Numbered from the stretch's first letter, positions 52,240 through 60,531 are shown. The stretch: DNA of 64,000 nucleotides from Stenotrophomonas sp. 704A1 (GCF_030549525.1 NZ_CP130831.1:1885501-1949500), one strand, 5' to 3'. Program-made: numbers and translations. The notes: a model not told the origin generated them from the letters alone.

Positions 52240-52418
52240 GCGTAACCCCGGCTCAGATCGCGGCAGTTAGCAGGCGTCGCCGGCGCCGAAAGGGCATAGC
52301 TTTTCTATCCCCTACCAATGGTGGATACCCTGTGAACGCAACAGAGAAAGCCCTCATCGCCGTCCGTTCCATCTGGCACATCGCTGGCTGTCAGCAGCTG
52401 TTGAAGGAGGGGGCATGA
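52236..52418 (+). CDS. 60-residue basic phage protein
   Basis: Starts MSVTPAQIAAVSRRRRRRKG, a strongly basic patch, then a short helix (ATEKALIAVRSIWHIAGCQQLL). ATGA overlaps on both sides support expression between cII and the replication gene. Function unknown. Confidence 0.65.
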   Translation: MSVTPAQIAAVSRRRRRRKGIAFLSPTNGGYPVNATEKALIAVRSIWHIAGCQQLLKEGA

Positions 52419-53242
52419 GCATTCAGTTCTCCTGGCAGTCCGCTGTCACGAAGTCCGAGCTGGAGGGCTCGACCAAGCTGGTGCTGCTGGTGATCGGCAC
52501 GTACATGAACCAGCACGGCGATGGCGCATTCCCGTCGTATCGCACCATCGCGGCCGGGGCTTCGCTGAACCGTGCGACCGTGATTCGCCACGTGGATATC
52601 GCGGTCTCGCAGGGGTGGTTGAAGAAGAAAAGCCGGATCCGGATTGCTGGTGCGTCTGGTCGACTCGAAGCTGACTCGAACACGTACCAGATCGCCTTTC
52701 CGGTGGTCGCGGAGGACGACCAGGGTAGTCGCACAGAACGACCACCCCTAGTCGCACAGGGCGACCCTAACACCCCACCTTTAACACCCCAAGGAACACA
52801 AGAACCCCCCATACCCCCCAAGGGGGGCGACGACTTGGATTCCAAATCGAAGCCCGGTGCGAAGCCGAGGGCGAAGCGACTGAAGCGCGAGCTGATCACG
52901 TTCCCGCAGTTCGTGGAGGCCTGCCGGGCAGCGGGCGAGCGGATGATCCGCGCTGACGACCCGATCTTCGACTTCGCTGAAGACGCCGGCATTCCGCGCG
53001 ACTTCGTGGCGCTGGCCTGGCGCGAGTTTGCGATCAGACACCGCGACAGTGGCACGCAAAAGCGGGACTGGCGCGCCCACTTCCGCGATGCCATCCGCCG
53101 GAATTGGCTCAGGCTGTGGTGGTGTTCCCCTGCTGGCGGCTGCGAGCTGACGACCGCTGGAGTGCAGGTCAAGCGGGAGCGTGACGCCGAGCGCGAACGT
53201 GATCGGCAGGAGCAGCAGCTTCAGCAGGAAAAAGCCGCATGA
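52415..53242 (+). CDS. Phage replication initiator (O-like, winged-helix)
   Basis: 275 residues. N-terminal winged helix of the GntR/replication-initiator type (STKLVLLVIGTYMNQHGDGAFPSYRTIAAGASLNRATVIRHVDIAVSQGWLKKKSR, about 18-75). A Pro/Gly/Thr-rich linker (about 105-145) lies over repeated DNA that may be the origin, and the C-terminal domain (about 155-250) has the DnaB/DnaT-like DWRAHFRDAIRRNWLR motif expected to contact the helicase. The next gene is the helicase, coupled by 4 nt. Confidence 0.88.
   Translation: MSIQFSWQSAVTKSELEGSTKLVLLVIGTYMNQHGDGAFPSYRTIAAGASLNRATVIRHVDIAVSQGWLKKKSRIRIAGASGRLEADSNTYQIAFPVVAEDDQGSRTERPPLVAQGDPNTPPLTPQGTQEPPIPPKGGDDLDSKSKPGAKPRAKRLKRELITFPQFVEACRAAGERMIRADDPIFDFAEDAGIPRDFVALAWREFAIRHRDSGTQKRDWRAHFRDAIRRNWLRLWWCSPAGGCELTTAGVQVKRERDAERERDRQEQQLQQEKAA
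52726..52830. other. Probable phage replication origin (iteron-like repeats)
   Basis: Two direct repeats of 18 bp, TAGTCGCACAGAACGACC (52726-52743) and TAGTCGCACAGGGCGACC (52749-52766), 16 of 18 identical and 23 bp apart. They are followed by a strand-biased A/C tract (52767-52819) and a CCCCCC/GGGGGG hairpin. The block lies inside the linker part of the initiator gene, as lambda ori does in O. Confidence 0.55.
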
Positions 53243-54723
53243 GTGCCGTGCCCGTCTATCTGGACAACGTCGCCCAGCTGCGTGTGCCGCCGCATTCCGT
53301 GCCGGCCGAGCAGTCGGTCCTCGGCGCGCTGCTGCTGGTGGGCGAATCGCTGGCTCAGGTCCGCGACCAGCTGGCGCCGGAGGACTTCTACCGCCGCGAG
53401 AACCAGCTGATCTACCAGGGCATCTGCGGCGTGGCCGACCTGAAGCGCGAGGTGGACGTGGTGACCGTGGGCGACTGGATCACGGCCAACGTCGAGATCG
53501 GCGCGCAGGAGCTGGTGGCCACCGTCTACGACCTGGCAGGCAGCACGCCCTCCGCGGCAAACGTGCGCGCCTATGCCGAGATCGTGCGCAACAAGGCGCT
53601 GCTGCGGCAGCTGATCGAGGCCACCACCGACATCGCCGACAGCGCCTACAGCGCCAGCGACGACGAGGCGGAGGAGGTCGTGTCCGCCTCGGCGACGAAG
53701 CTGGCCAGCCTGACCGTGAAGTCGAGCGGCAGCGGCGGTCTGGTGATGGTGCGCAGCGGCGTCCAGAAAGCCTGGGACGAAATGGAAGCGCGCTTCCACG
53801 GAGAGGGCACGCAGGGCCTAGTGCCGAAGTGGAACAGCGTGCGCCGGAAGATCCCGTATCTGGAGCCTACCGACCTGATGGTGCTGGGCGCACGCCCGGC
53901 CATGGGCAAGACCGCCCACGCCCTGAACTGGGCCGAGGACGCGGCTGCCGGCGGCAGGAACGTCGCCGCCTTCAGCCTGGAGATGTCCGCTTCCCAGTGG
54001 AGCCTGCGCCTCATGGCCGCGCACGCAGGCGTCGACCTCAACCGCATGCGCGAGAAGGGCGCGCTGGACAATGACGAGTGGGCACGGCTCTCGCAGGCCC
54101 GAAATTACATCCAGTCGCTGCCGCTGGCCATCGATGACTGCGGCGCGCTGTCGGTTGATGCCTTGGCAGCGCGTGCATCCCGCATGCACGCCAAGGTGCC
54201 CGGCGGCCTGGGCCTGATCGTCGTGGACTACCTGCAGCTACTGACAGGTAAGGCCAAGTCGGATAACCGGAACGAGGAGGTGTCGTACATCTCGCGCCGG
54301 CTGAAGGGTCTGGCCAAGGAGCTGCACTGCCCGGTCATGGCGCTGTCGCAGCTCAACCGCGGCGTGGAGAGCAAGACCGACAAGCGCCCGAGCATGGCCG
54401 ACCTTCGCGAATCCGGTGCCATTGAGCAGGACGCCGACGTGATCGCCTTCCTGTACCGCGACGACTACTACAGCAAGGACGCCTGCGGTGCCCCAGGGAT
54501 CTCCGAACTGATCGTGGCCAAGAACCGCCAGGGCGAGACCGGCACCTGCTACCTGCAGCACAGGCTGCAGTGCAGTGCCTTCGATGACTACAGCGGCCCC
54601 CGGCCGAACTACAGCCTCAAGGGCGTGGCCACTGCTGGCGGTGGCGACGACGACTTCGATGTCCCGTCGCCCGGCCGCCGCCGGCGCAGCCGCCGCGACA
54701 TGGCCGCAGGAGATGACGCATGA
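53239..54723 (+). CDS. dnaB: DnaB-type replicative helicase
   Basis: 494 residues. N-terminal DnaB domain (VPAEQSVLGALLLVGESLAQVRDQLAPEDFYRRENQLIYQGI), linker, and RecA-fold C-terminal domain with Walker A GARPAMGKT (217-225), NVAAFSLEMSASQWSLRLMA, Walker B LIVVDYLQLLTG, and the arginine-rich tail LRESGAIEQDADVIAFLYR. It unwinds phage DNA and would be loaded at the origin by the preceding initiator. Overlaps both neighbours by 4 nt. Confidence 0.95.
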   Translation: MSAVPVYLDNVAQLRVPPHSVPAEQSVLGALLLVGESLAQVRDQLAPEDFYRRENQLIYQGICGVADLKREVDVVTVGDWITANVEIGAQELVATVYDLAGSTPSAANVRAYAEIVRNKALLRQLIEATTDIADSAYSASDDEAEEVVSASATKLASLTVKSSGSGGLVMVRSGVQKAWDEMEARFHGEGTQGLVPKWNSVRRKIPYLEPTDLMVLGARPAMGKTAHALNWAEDAAAGGRNVAAFSLEMSASQWSLRLMAAHAGVDLNRMREKGALDNDEWARLSQARNYIQSLPLAIDDCGALSVDALAARASRMHAKVPGGLGLIVVDYLQLLTGKAKSDNRNEEVSYISRRLKGLAKELHCPVMALSQLNRGVESKTDKRPSMADLRESGAIEQDADVIAFLYRDDYYSKDACGAPGISELIVAKNRQGETGTCYLQHRLQCSAFDDYSGPRPNYSLKGVATAGGGDDDFDVPSPGRRRRSRRDMAAGDDA

Positions 54724-55349
54724 CCGCGATGACAGCAGCTGCGCGCAAGATCCGCGCGAAGCGGGCCAGCCGGCCCATCTACGCCCTTTGCCTGCGCCTG
54801 GTCGATCCGGCCACGGGCGAGGAAATCGGCGCGTTCGCCCCGAGCAACGACATCGATCGCAGGCTGGCCAAGGACCGTGGCTACCGCGTTGGCCATGAGT
54901 ACCGGCTGGAGATCAAGGCGTCGCGCAATGCCGCGTTCCATCGCCTGGCTCACGTCATCGGTCACCTGCTGGTCGACAACGTTGAGGCGTTCCGCGACCT
55001 GGACGCGCATGCCGCGCTGAAGCAGGTGCAGCTGGAGTCGGGGATCTGCTGCGAGATGGTGGAGATGGACGCCAGCCCGGTGGTGAAGGCGCTGCTGGAT
55101 GCCGCAGAGACGGTTCTGGGCGCGGGCGCGCGAAAGGTGCTGGCGGCGGTGCTGCCGGAGATTCGGACCATCCCGGTGAAGGTGGCCCAGTCCCTGGCCT
55201 TCGATTCGATGGAGGAGGAGGACTTCGCCGCCTTCTTCAAGGGCATCACTGCCTGGATCGGTGACCACTACGCGCAGGTCATGCTGGACGACGTACGCGC
55301 GGACTACTGGCGAATGGTCCATGGCAGGCTGCAGGGGAGGGCAGCATGA
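54720..55349 (+). CDS. Phage protein resembling DUF1367
   Basis: 209 residues. The region YRLEIKASRNAAFHRLAHVIGHLLVDNVEAF and the Trp-rich end resemble DUF1367-type proteins of lambdoid nin regions, but the match is from memory and partial. Located directly after the helicase (ATGA overlap). Role unknown. Confidence 0.65.
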   Translation: MTAMTAAARKIRAKRASRPIYALCLRLVDPATGEEIGAFAPSNDIDRRLAKDRGYRVGHEYRLEIKASRNAAFHRLAHVIGHLLVDNVEAFRDLDAHAALKQVQLESGICCEMVEMDASPVVKALLDAAETVLGAGARKVLAAVLPEIRTIPVKVAQSLAFDSMEEEDFAAFFKGITAWIGDHYAQVMLDDVRADYWRMVHGRLQGRAA

Positions 55350-55354
55350 CCTGT

Positions 55355-56047
55355 TCACTCCATCCGTTGGAGCAATTTGCGATTTTCGTCCAGAAGTGCA
55401 GCGAGTTCCTCACCGCTGTCTGCGAGAACCTTTGCCGCTTCGATAATCGCGTTGACCTCCCTGTGAAGCCACGGGGGCATGGGCAGTCTAGTGCGCTCGT
55501 CTTCAGGGAAGACTGTCTCCGCCATGGTTACAAATATCGAGATCAACGCTGTGTGCGGCAGAGCATGGATCAGGTATTGGTCCATGCTTGCGGCCGGCCC
55601 ATCCAGAAAATGCTGTGGGCTAGGGGCGGCCCGCGCTGCAGCGATGCACAGTCGGTAGGCTTCAAGAGCAGTTGCCTCGTCGAGCCGAGCATCCTCAGCA
55701 GTAAGCACCTGATAGGGGATCATCGAAGCTACCGCTGCTCCACGGAGTCTGTTGAACGCTGCAGCGGACCTGAGCAGCTCATCACTCTCGGCCCTTCTCA
55801 CCTCCTGCTCTCGAAGAAGATGAGCCTGCTTTGCGTAGTGCCAGGCTCCGATTCCAACCGCCCACGTGCCGGCCGCGGCGGCAAACGCAATCAGTACATC
55901 CTTGTTGAAAACAACGCGCGCCGCTTCCTCGGTCCCAAAAACCATTGCACCAGTGAAGACCCCCATGCAAAGCGCCAAGGCCAGGGGTACGAGCGCGTCT
56001 GCGGGACTCCTGGTCTTCGCTTTTTCCCTTTGCTGACTGTCTTCCAT
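55355..56047 (-). CDS. Membrane-anchored cargo protein, antisense to phage operon (3 of 3)
   Basis: 230 residues. Two hydrophobic spans (ALVPLALALCMGVFTGAMVFG, about 18-38, and VLIAFAAAAGTWAVGIGAWHYA, about 51-72) and a large helical cytoplasmic part (QAHLLREQEVRRAESDELLRSAAAF...). It is convergent with the preceding gene (5 bp apart) and divergent from the Ref-like gene, so it fills the only break in the rightward operon. The orientation, own start and membrane layout repeat those of the genes at 38098 and 43142. Confidence 0.75.
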   Translation of the reverse strand: MEDSQQREKAKTRSPADALVPLALALCMGVFTGAMVFGTEEAARVVFNKDVLIAFAAAAGTWAVGIGAWHYAKQAHLLREQEVRRAESDELLRSAAAFNRLRGAAVASMIPYQVLTAEDARLDEATALEAYRLCIAAARAAPSPQHFLDGPAASMDQYLIHALPHTALISIFVTMAETVFPEDERTRLPMPPWLHREVNAIIEAAKVLADSGEELAALLDENRKLLQRME

Positions 56048-56079
56048 GGCGTGCGGAATCTGAGAATGGAGGGCAGAGC

Positions 56080-56463
56080 ATGAGGCGCGGACGTTCCACC
56101 GGCAAGCCGACCTTGGCTCAGCAGCAGCGGATGGACGCCATCACCGAGATCGGCTGCATCGTCTGCGGCGCCCTCGGCTACGGTTTCATGCCCTGCCAAG
56201 TGCACCATCTTCTGGTTGGCGGCAAGCATGGGCAGAAGCGGCGCGGCCACGATTGCACCCTCGGGCTGTGTCCTTGGCACCACGTCGGTGAGCCGATGGC
56301 CGGCCTCAGCCATTCGGCCTGTGCAGACCGCTATGGCCCCAGCTACGCCCGCGAACCGCGCCGGTTCCGGCAGGAGATCGGCACCGACGAATACCTGCTG
56401 GACCTGCAGAACACCCTGATTGAACAGTACCTGGAGAAGACATCATGGCGACCCGCCGCCTGA
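56080..56463 (+). CDS. Ref-family (HNH-like) recombination nuclease
   Basis: 127 residues. Zinc/HNH-like pattern: ITEIGCIVCGALGYG, CQVHHLLVGGKHGQKRRGHDCTLGLCPWHHVGE, then the Ref-type end FRQEIGTDEYLLDLQNTLIEQYL. P1 Ref is a RecA-dependent nuclease that aids recombination; the same chemistry is likely. It overlaps the RuvC-like gene start by 19 nt. Confidence 0.87.
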   Translation: MRRGRSTGKPTLAQQQRMDAITEIGCIVCGALGYGFMPCQVHHLLVGGKHGQKRRGHDCTLGLCPWHHVGEPMAGLSHSACADRYGPSYAREPRRFRQEIGTDEYLLDLQNTLIEQYLEKTSWRPAA

Positions 56464-56954
56464 CCTTTGGCATCGACCCTGGCTTGTCCGGGGCGGTGGC
56501 CACCCTGATCGACGGCGAGCCCGGCCCGATCCTCGATATGCCCACCCGCGAGGTGGACGGCTGGAAGGAGGTCGACGCCCGCGCAGTTGCGACCTTCATC
56601 CGTGCCCAGCGCGAGGCTCATCCTGGCGCCGAGCTGCAGGCAGCGCTGGAGAAGGTTGGTGCGCGGCCCGGCGACGGCGGGACCAGCGCATTCCGCTTCG
56701 GCGACAGCTACGGCCAGGTCCGCGCGGTGCTGCAGGTGATGGGGGTGCCCTACCTGCGTGCCATCCCAGCCGTGTGGAAGCGCCGCTTCGGCCTGATTGG
56801 CCAGAACAAGGACGCCGCCCGGCTGCTTGCCATCCAGCGCTTCCCGGCCGCCGCGGTGCAGCTGCAGCGGAAGAAGGACAACGGCCGGGCCGACGCGCTC
56901 CTCATCGGGCTCTGGGCTGAGCACCAGCTGGCCATGGGCCAGGTCGCCGCATGA
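56445..56954 (+). CDS. RuvC-like Holliday-junction resolvase
   Basis: 169 residues, RNase-H-fold resolvase. Catalytic acids are at FGIDPGLSGAVATL (Asp11), the ALEKV Glu, and the paired acid near the end, KDNGRADALLIGLW; a KDAARL basic helix lies between. It should cut four-way junctions made by replication and RecT recombination before packaging. Coupled to the next gene by 4 nt. Confidence 0.92.
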   Translation: MATRRLTFGIDPGLSGAVATLIDGEPGPILDMPTREVDGWKEVDARAVATFIRAQREAHPGAELQAALEKVGARPGDGGTSAFRFGDSYGQVRAVLQVMGVPYLRAIPAVWKRRFGLIGQNKDAARLLAIQRFPAAAVQLQRKKDNGRADALLIGLWAEHQLAMGQVAA

Positions 56955-57166
56955 CCGGCGCCGAACTGCGCATGCAGAAGCGGTACCGGTCCTACGTGCA
57001 GAAGCACGGCCGATGCTCGGTCTGCCAGTTCCGCGCCGCCGGCACCGCGGGCTTCCATTGCAAGGGCTGGCCCGATCGGGCCGGCACCTGCGACACCGAC
57101 AGCAAGCTGCCGGTTTTCCGATTCGATGACGCCGTACTGGAGGGCATGCGCGATGCGCAACACTGA
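56951..57166 (+). CDS. Small zinc-finger-like phage protein
   Basis: 71 residues with C-x2-C (CSVC), HC and a late Cys (TCDTD), a possible zinc site in a basic protein (MQKRYRSYVQKHGR). Similar small proteins occur in lambdoid nin regions. Overlaps the next gene by 14 nt. Function unknown. Confidence 0.7.
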   Translation: MTGAELRMQKRYRSYVQKHGRCSVCQFRAAGTAGFHCKGWPDRAGTCDTDSKLPVFRFDDAVLEGMRDAQH

Positions 57167-57686
57167 TCCGCTGACCGAAGAACTGCGCCGCTGGGGCCAC
57201 GCCCAGGTGAATCGCTTTGCCCTGAGCCGCGCCGACCGCAGCGTGCACGTGCTGGACAAGGTCCGCGACCATGCACCTCTCACCAGGGAACGGGCCCTTC
57301 AGGACCTCGTCGGCCGCGATGGAACTGACCGCCGCCGGCTGATGGCTGCTGGTAGTGGGGTGCAAGGCCTGCGCATCGTGCCGCTGTGGGCCGCCGATCC
57401 CATTCGTGCTTCCAACGATGCTGACCATCCTCACGACAACCCGGAGATCGCTGTGGATGTAGGGGTGCCCGATGAACTGCGCTGGATCGACCGGGCGCTG
57501 GCTTCGATGGAGAGGCGGCACCCGGTGCGGGCGCTGATCGTGCGCACCGAGTTCACCGTGTCGGCCAGTCAGGCGGTGAAGGCTCGGATGGTGGCCGAGC
57601 AGTACGGCGGCACGCTCTCGGTCTGGCAGTACCGCCGGGAGCTGCAACGCGGGGTAGACTTCATGGGCGGCAGGATCGCCGCGTAA
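57153..57686 (+). CDS. Putative late-gene regulator (Q position)
   Basis: 177 residues, basic. The C-terminal part (ALIVRTEFTVSASQAVKARMVAEQYGGTLSVWQYRRELQRG) looks like a sigma/HTH-type DNA-binding domain. It lies last before the late promoter-like region and lysis genes, the place of lambda Q, so an antitermination or late-activation role is inferred from position. It has no Q-type zinc motif. GGAGGG lies before ATG 57153. Confidence 0.6.
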   Translation: MRNTDPLTEELRRWGHAQVNRFALSRADRSVHVLDKVRDHAPLTRERALQDLVGRDGTDRRRLMAAGSGVQGLRIVPLWAADPIRASNDADHPHDNPEIAVDVGVPDELRWIDRALASMERRHPVRALIVRTEFTVSASQAVKARMVAEQYGGTLSVWQYRRELQRGVDFMGGRIAA

Positions 57687-57701
57687 ATCAGGGGTTACAG
57701 C

Positions 57702-57878
57702 ATGGCAGCATCTGCAGAAGAAATCGCTCGGGACATCATGGTCGCCGCTGCGGCCCACCGGCAGTCGGGCGTACCCAATGGTGATTGGCTGGGCACGCAA
57801 TACAAGGCTCTGCTCAAAGCCGTCGGTGAGGCAATGCACGATGAGTCCAAGGCACGCAAAGCGCGAAATGCCGAATGA
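57702..57878 (+). CDS. 58-residue phage protein
   Basis: Starts MAASAEEIARDIMVAAAAHRQSG, ends KARKARNAE; helical and soluble. An AGGGGT stretch lies 8 bases upstream. It is short and its support is the ribosome site, its position directly after the putative late regulator, and phage-like codon use. Function unknown. Confidence 0.5.
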   Translation: MAASAEEIARDIMVAAAAHRQSGVPNGDWLGTQYKALLKAVGEAMHDESKARKARNAE

Positions 57879-57883
57879 TTTCT

Positions 57884-57929
57884 CTTGACAAGTTGCACAA
57901 TCGAATGCCCTAATTCTGCAACTGTCAAG
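57884..57929. promoter_or_regulatory. Inverted repeat with TTGACA boxes upstream of lysis genes
   Basis: Arms CTTGACAAGTTGCA (57884-57897) and TGCAACTGTCAAG (57917-57929) pair with one bulged A and carry TTGACA on both strands. Rightward, TTGACA (57885-57890) has CCTAAT 18 bp downstream (57909-57914), a plausible late promoter or regulator site. Confidence 0.5.
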
Positions 57930-57939
57930 AATTGTCCCT

Positions 57940-57966
57940 GAAGCCCCGGCCCTGCGCTGGGGCTTC
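57940..57966 (+). terminator. Hairpin before the lysis cassette
   Basis: GAAGCCCC / GGGGCTTC 8-bp stem with an 11-nt loop, then tgcgttt. As in lambda tR', it may be the terminator that a late antiterminator overrides. The rest of the gap to 58198 shows no gene. Confidence 0.65.
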
Positions 57967-58198
57967 TGCGTTTCCGGGACCCAGAACACCGATCAACCAC
58001 CGCGCCGAAACCCCCTCCGCTCGCCGTGAGGCGATTGGGGCTGGCGTCAACGCAGGCGGGCGGTCTGCGCACGGTCCTTGGAGGCCGGGCAGCGCCTAGG
58101 CAGCGGTGGTGATCGGCCCTCTACGCCCGCAGCCCCCCGGACCAACCACACCGTGCAGCGAAGCCGGTCGAGGGGCGGGCACCTATTCCGGAGACACC

Positions 58199-58714
58199 AT
58201 GGTGAGCACCGAAACCGTAGCTGCCGCCATGGGCGCCGGCCAGTATGCGCAGGCCCTGGAAGACGGCTGCATCCAGTTCGGCATCGTGACCGCACTGCAG
58301 AAGGCCCACTTCCTGGCACAGGTCGCGCACGAATCCGATGGCTTCCGCACGGCGACCGAGTACGCCTCGGGCCGCGCCTACGAAGGCAGAGCCGATCTGG
58401 GCAACGTGCAGCCGGGCGACGGCATGCGCTTCAAAGGCCGGGGGCTCATCCAGCTGACCGGGCGCGAGAACTACGCGACCTTCAGCAACGCCATGGGGCA
58501 GGGTGACCTGTTCGTGCGCAGCCCCGAATTGGTTGCACAGCTGCCCTGGGCGGTTTCGGCGGCCGGGTGGTTCTGGAAGCGCAAGGGCCTGAACGCCCTA
58601 GCTGACCGCGACGACGTCGTGGCGGTGACTCGGCGCATCAACGGCGGCACCAACGGGCTGGAAGATCGAAAGCGCCGACTGGCCCAGGCCAAGAAGCTGT
58701 TCCGCCTCGCATGA
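58199..58714 (+). CDS. Endolysin, glycoside hydrolase family 19
   Basis: 171 residues. GH19 (chitinase-class) lysozyme: FLAQVAHESDGFRTATEYASGRAYEGR holds the catalytic Glu, and the GDGMRFKGRGLIQLTGRENYATF and RRINGGTNGLEDRKRRL motifs follow. It cuts the glycan strands of peptidoglycan at lysis. No signal peptide, so it depends on the holin. GGAG precedes the ATG. First gene of the lysis cassette. Confidence 0.93.
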   Translation: MVSTETVAAAMGAGQYAQALEDGCIQFGIVTALQKAHFLAQVAHESDGFRTATEYASGRAYEGRADLGNVQPGDGMRFKGRGLIQLTGRENYATFSNAMGQGDLFVRSPELVAQLPWAVSAAGWFWKRKGLNALADRDDVVAVTRRINGGTNGLEDRKRRLAQAKKLFRLA

Positions 58715-59040
58715 CGGCCGCCAAGAAGAAGGCCGCGAAGCTGTCGCCAGTGAACCAGCTGCAGGGCGTGCTGGTGGTGCTGGAGAACCAGAAGGCCAAG
58801 AATCCAACCGCCGAATTGTTGCTGGCCATCCGCGAGATGGTGAGCGACGCGCTGGCGGTGCTGCAGGAGCCGGACCCCACCAAGCAGCGCATTGCGTTCG
58901 TGCTGCTGGCGGTCCAGCAGTCGACCCAGGTGGCGGTGAAGGTGGTGCGCGGCAAGCGCCTCACCCGCGTGACCATCATCGACCAGCCGCTCTATCACTG
59001 GGCGCTGGAGGAAATTCACTCACTGGCAGGTGCCGCATGA
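58711..59040 (+). CDS. Lysis-cassette protein of unknown function
   Basis: 109 residues, basic start (MTAAKKKAAKLSPVNQLQG) and a helical body; no clear membrane span. Coupled by ATGA to endolysin and holin-like genes. Possibly an accessory of lysis control. Confidence 0.65.
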   Translation: MTAAKKKAAKLSPVNQLQGVLVVLENQKAKNPTAELLLAIREMVSDALAVLQEPDPTKQRIAFVLLAVQQSTQVAVKVVRGKRLTRVTIIDQPLYHWALEEIHSLAGAA

Positions 59041-59252
59041 CCTTCGCGACCCGAAACGTTGGCGCCGCGCGCGTGGGCATCGCCGTGCTGGTGTTGTTCC
59101 TGGTTGGCATGGCCATGGCGGCCCTGATCGCGGTGGCCATCCCGCCGGAGAACAAGGATTCCTTCGGCATGCTGATCGGTGGCCTGAACAACGCCACCGG
59201 CATGGTCATCGGCTACTTCTTCGGCATGACCCGCAAGGGTCCGGGGGCCTGA
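59037..59252 (+). CDS. Holin-like protein
   Basis: 71 residues with two membrane spans (RVGIAVLVLFLVGMAMAALIAVAI, about 12-35, and GGLNNATGMVIGYFFGM, about 47-64), the class II holin layout, and a short basic end (TRKGPGA). It sits between endolysin and spanin genes, which supports the call. Confidence 0.8.
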   Translation: MTFATRNVGAARVGIAVLVLFLVGMAMAALIAVAIPPENKDSFGMLIGGLNNATGMVIGYFFGMTRKGPGA

Positions 59253-59253
59253 C

Positions 59254-59781
59254 GTGAACCGAATCGCCATCTACCTGCTGGCGTTCGTTGCCTGGTCCGC
59301 TTGCATGTTCAGTGCCGGCTGGGCCTGGCGCGGCGACCGCGCCGAGACAGGGGAAGCCCTGCAGCACGCCAGTACCAGCGCTGGCCAGGTCCAGCAGCTC
59401 ACCGAGACCCGTGTCGTCGAACACAGCCAGGCCGAGGCGCTGGCCACCATCGGAGCCAAGCATGAAGAAGACCGGACTGCGGCCACGGCCGTCCCTGCTG
59501 CTGTTGCTGCTGGTGTGCGTGATGGCAGCCTCCAGCTGCGCGACGACCTCGCCACCTGCAATACCGCTCGCCTGTCCCAAGCCGCCGCCGGCGCCGTCGA
59601 ACGTGACCAGGCAGCCCAACTACGAGCAGAGGTCGCGGGAGCTCTTGTTCAAATCGGACGAGACGCGGACGACCACGTCCGCGCCTGCCAAGCCGTGATT
59701 GACGCTGACCGTAACGCTGGTGCGGGCGGCACACCTGCCAGAGGCGTTTCGCCTCCGAACGCTACGAATGATGGCCTGTAG
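59254..59781 (+). CDS. Inner-membrane spanin (Rz)
   Basis: 175 residues. N-terminal signal anchor (IAIYLLAFVAWSACMFSAGWAW) and a long periplasmic coiled coil, with two cysteines that may pair in the dimer (LATCNTARL and VRACQAVID). It joins with Rz1 to fuse inner and outer membranes at lysis. The Rz1 gene lies wholly inside it in another frame. Confidence 0.88.
   Translation: MNRIAIYLLAFVAWSACMFSAGWAWRGDRAETGEALQHASTSAGQVQQLTETRVVEHSQAEALATIGAKHEEDRTAATAVPAAVAAGVRDGSLQLRDDLATCNTARLSQAAAGAVERDQAAQLRAEVAGALVQIGRDADDHVRACQAVIDADRNAGAGGTPARGVSPPNATNDGL
59462..59698 (+). CDS. Outer-membrane spanin lipoprotein (Rz1), nested in Rz
   Basis: 78 residues in the frame two bases off Rz. Signal peptide PSLLLLLLVCVMAASSC with lipobox ASSC, followed by a Pro-rich mature part (TTSPPAIPLACPKPPPAPSN), the hallmark of Rz1. 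It should sit in the outer membrane and bind the Rz periplasmic end. Confidence 0.87.
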   Translation: MKKTGLRPRPSLLLLLLVCVMAASSCATTSPPAIPLACPKPPPAPSNVTRQPNYEQRSRELLFKSDETRTTTSAPAKP

Positions 59782-60048
59782 TAGAGGCGGAATGGCCGAG
59801 CTGATGATGGCTTTGACGAGTTCAGGGGAGATCATGGTTTCCATGGTGGGGCTGTTTCCTCTTGTGAGTTATATAGGTACCGAATCAGGTTCGGTCCGCC
59901 TTTCGGGTGTACGTGTACCGAAACGGTGAGCGCTGATTCATAGGGTGTCTCGCCCTTGCTGGCTGCTCCACTTCCGCGATTTCCGCCGGCGCGTGCATCG
60001 TCGGCGAGGCCCCACCGCCATTCCACTTGCGGAATTTCCGCCCCGACT

Positions 60049-60531
60049 ATGGCCAAGACCAAACCAGCACGGATGCCGCCGCTGACCCCAAAGCAGCAGC
60101 GGTTCGTCCAGGAATACCTGCAGGACCACAACGGCACCCAGGCGGCCATCCGCGCTGGGTATAGCGACAGGACGGCGAAGCAGCAGGGTTCCCGGCTCCT
60201 GAGCGAGCCGCGCATCCAGGCTGCGGTGCGCGCCGGCCAGCAGAAGGTGGCCAAGAAAGCCGAGGTGACCGTCGACAGCCTGATGGCCGAGCTGGAGCAG
60301 GCCCGGAAGCTGGCGCTGAAGGAGAAACAGGCCAGCGCGGCGGTCACCGCCACGATGGGCAAGGGGAAGCTGGCCGGCCTGCTGGTGGAGAAGCACAAGC
60401 ACAGCGGCGCGATCGGCACCTACGACCTGAGCAAGCTTTCAGACCATGAACTCGACCGCCTTGAACAGATCCTCGGTCCGGTTGCCGACGCTGGCGGAGA
60501 TCCGGGCGGAGCGGGCGAGGAGGGCGGCTGA
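60049..60531 (+). CDS. Terminase small subunit (TerS)
   Basis: 160 residues. Terminase_2-type HTH: LTPKQQRFVQEYLQDHNGTQAAIRAGYSDRTAKQQGSRLLSEPRIQAAV, followed by a helical oligomerisation part. It recognises phage DNA for packaging. The start MAKTKPARMP was chosen because upstream codons are low-complexity and without a ribosome site. It overlaps terL by 86 nt in another frame. Confidence 0.92.
   Translation: MAKTKPARMPPLTPKQQRFVQEYLQDHNGTQAAIRAGYSDRTAKQQGSRLLSEPRIQAAVRAGQQKVAKKAEVTVDSLMAELEQARKLALKEKQASAAVTATMGKGKLAGLLVEKHKHSGAIGTYDLSKLSDHELDRLEQILGPVADAGGDPGGAGEEGG

Noticed and set aside
59620..59844. 74-codon leftward frame over the end of Rz (METMISPELVKAIISSAIPP...)
   Set aside because: It has an AGAGGAA upstream, but most of it is antisense to Rz/Rz1 and the second half looks like frame shadow. 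Kept out of the features for lack of independent support.
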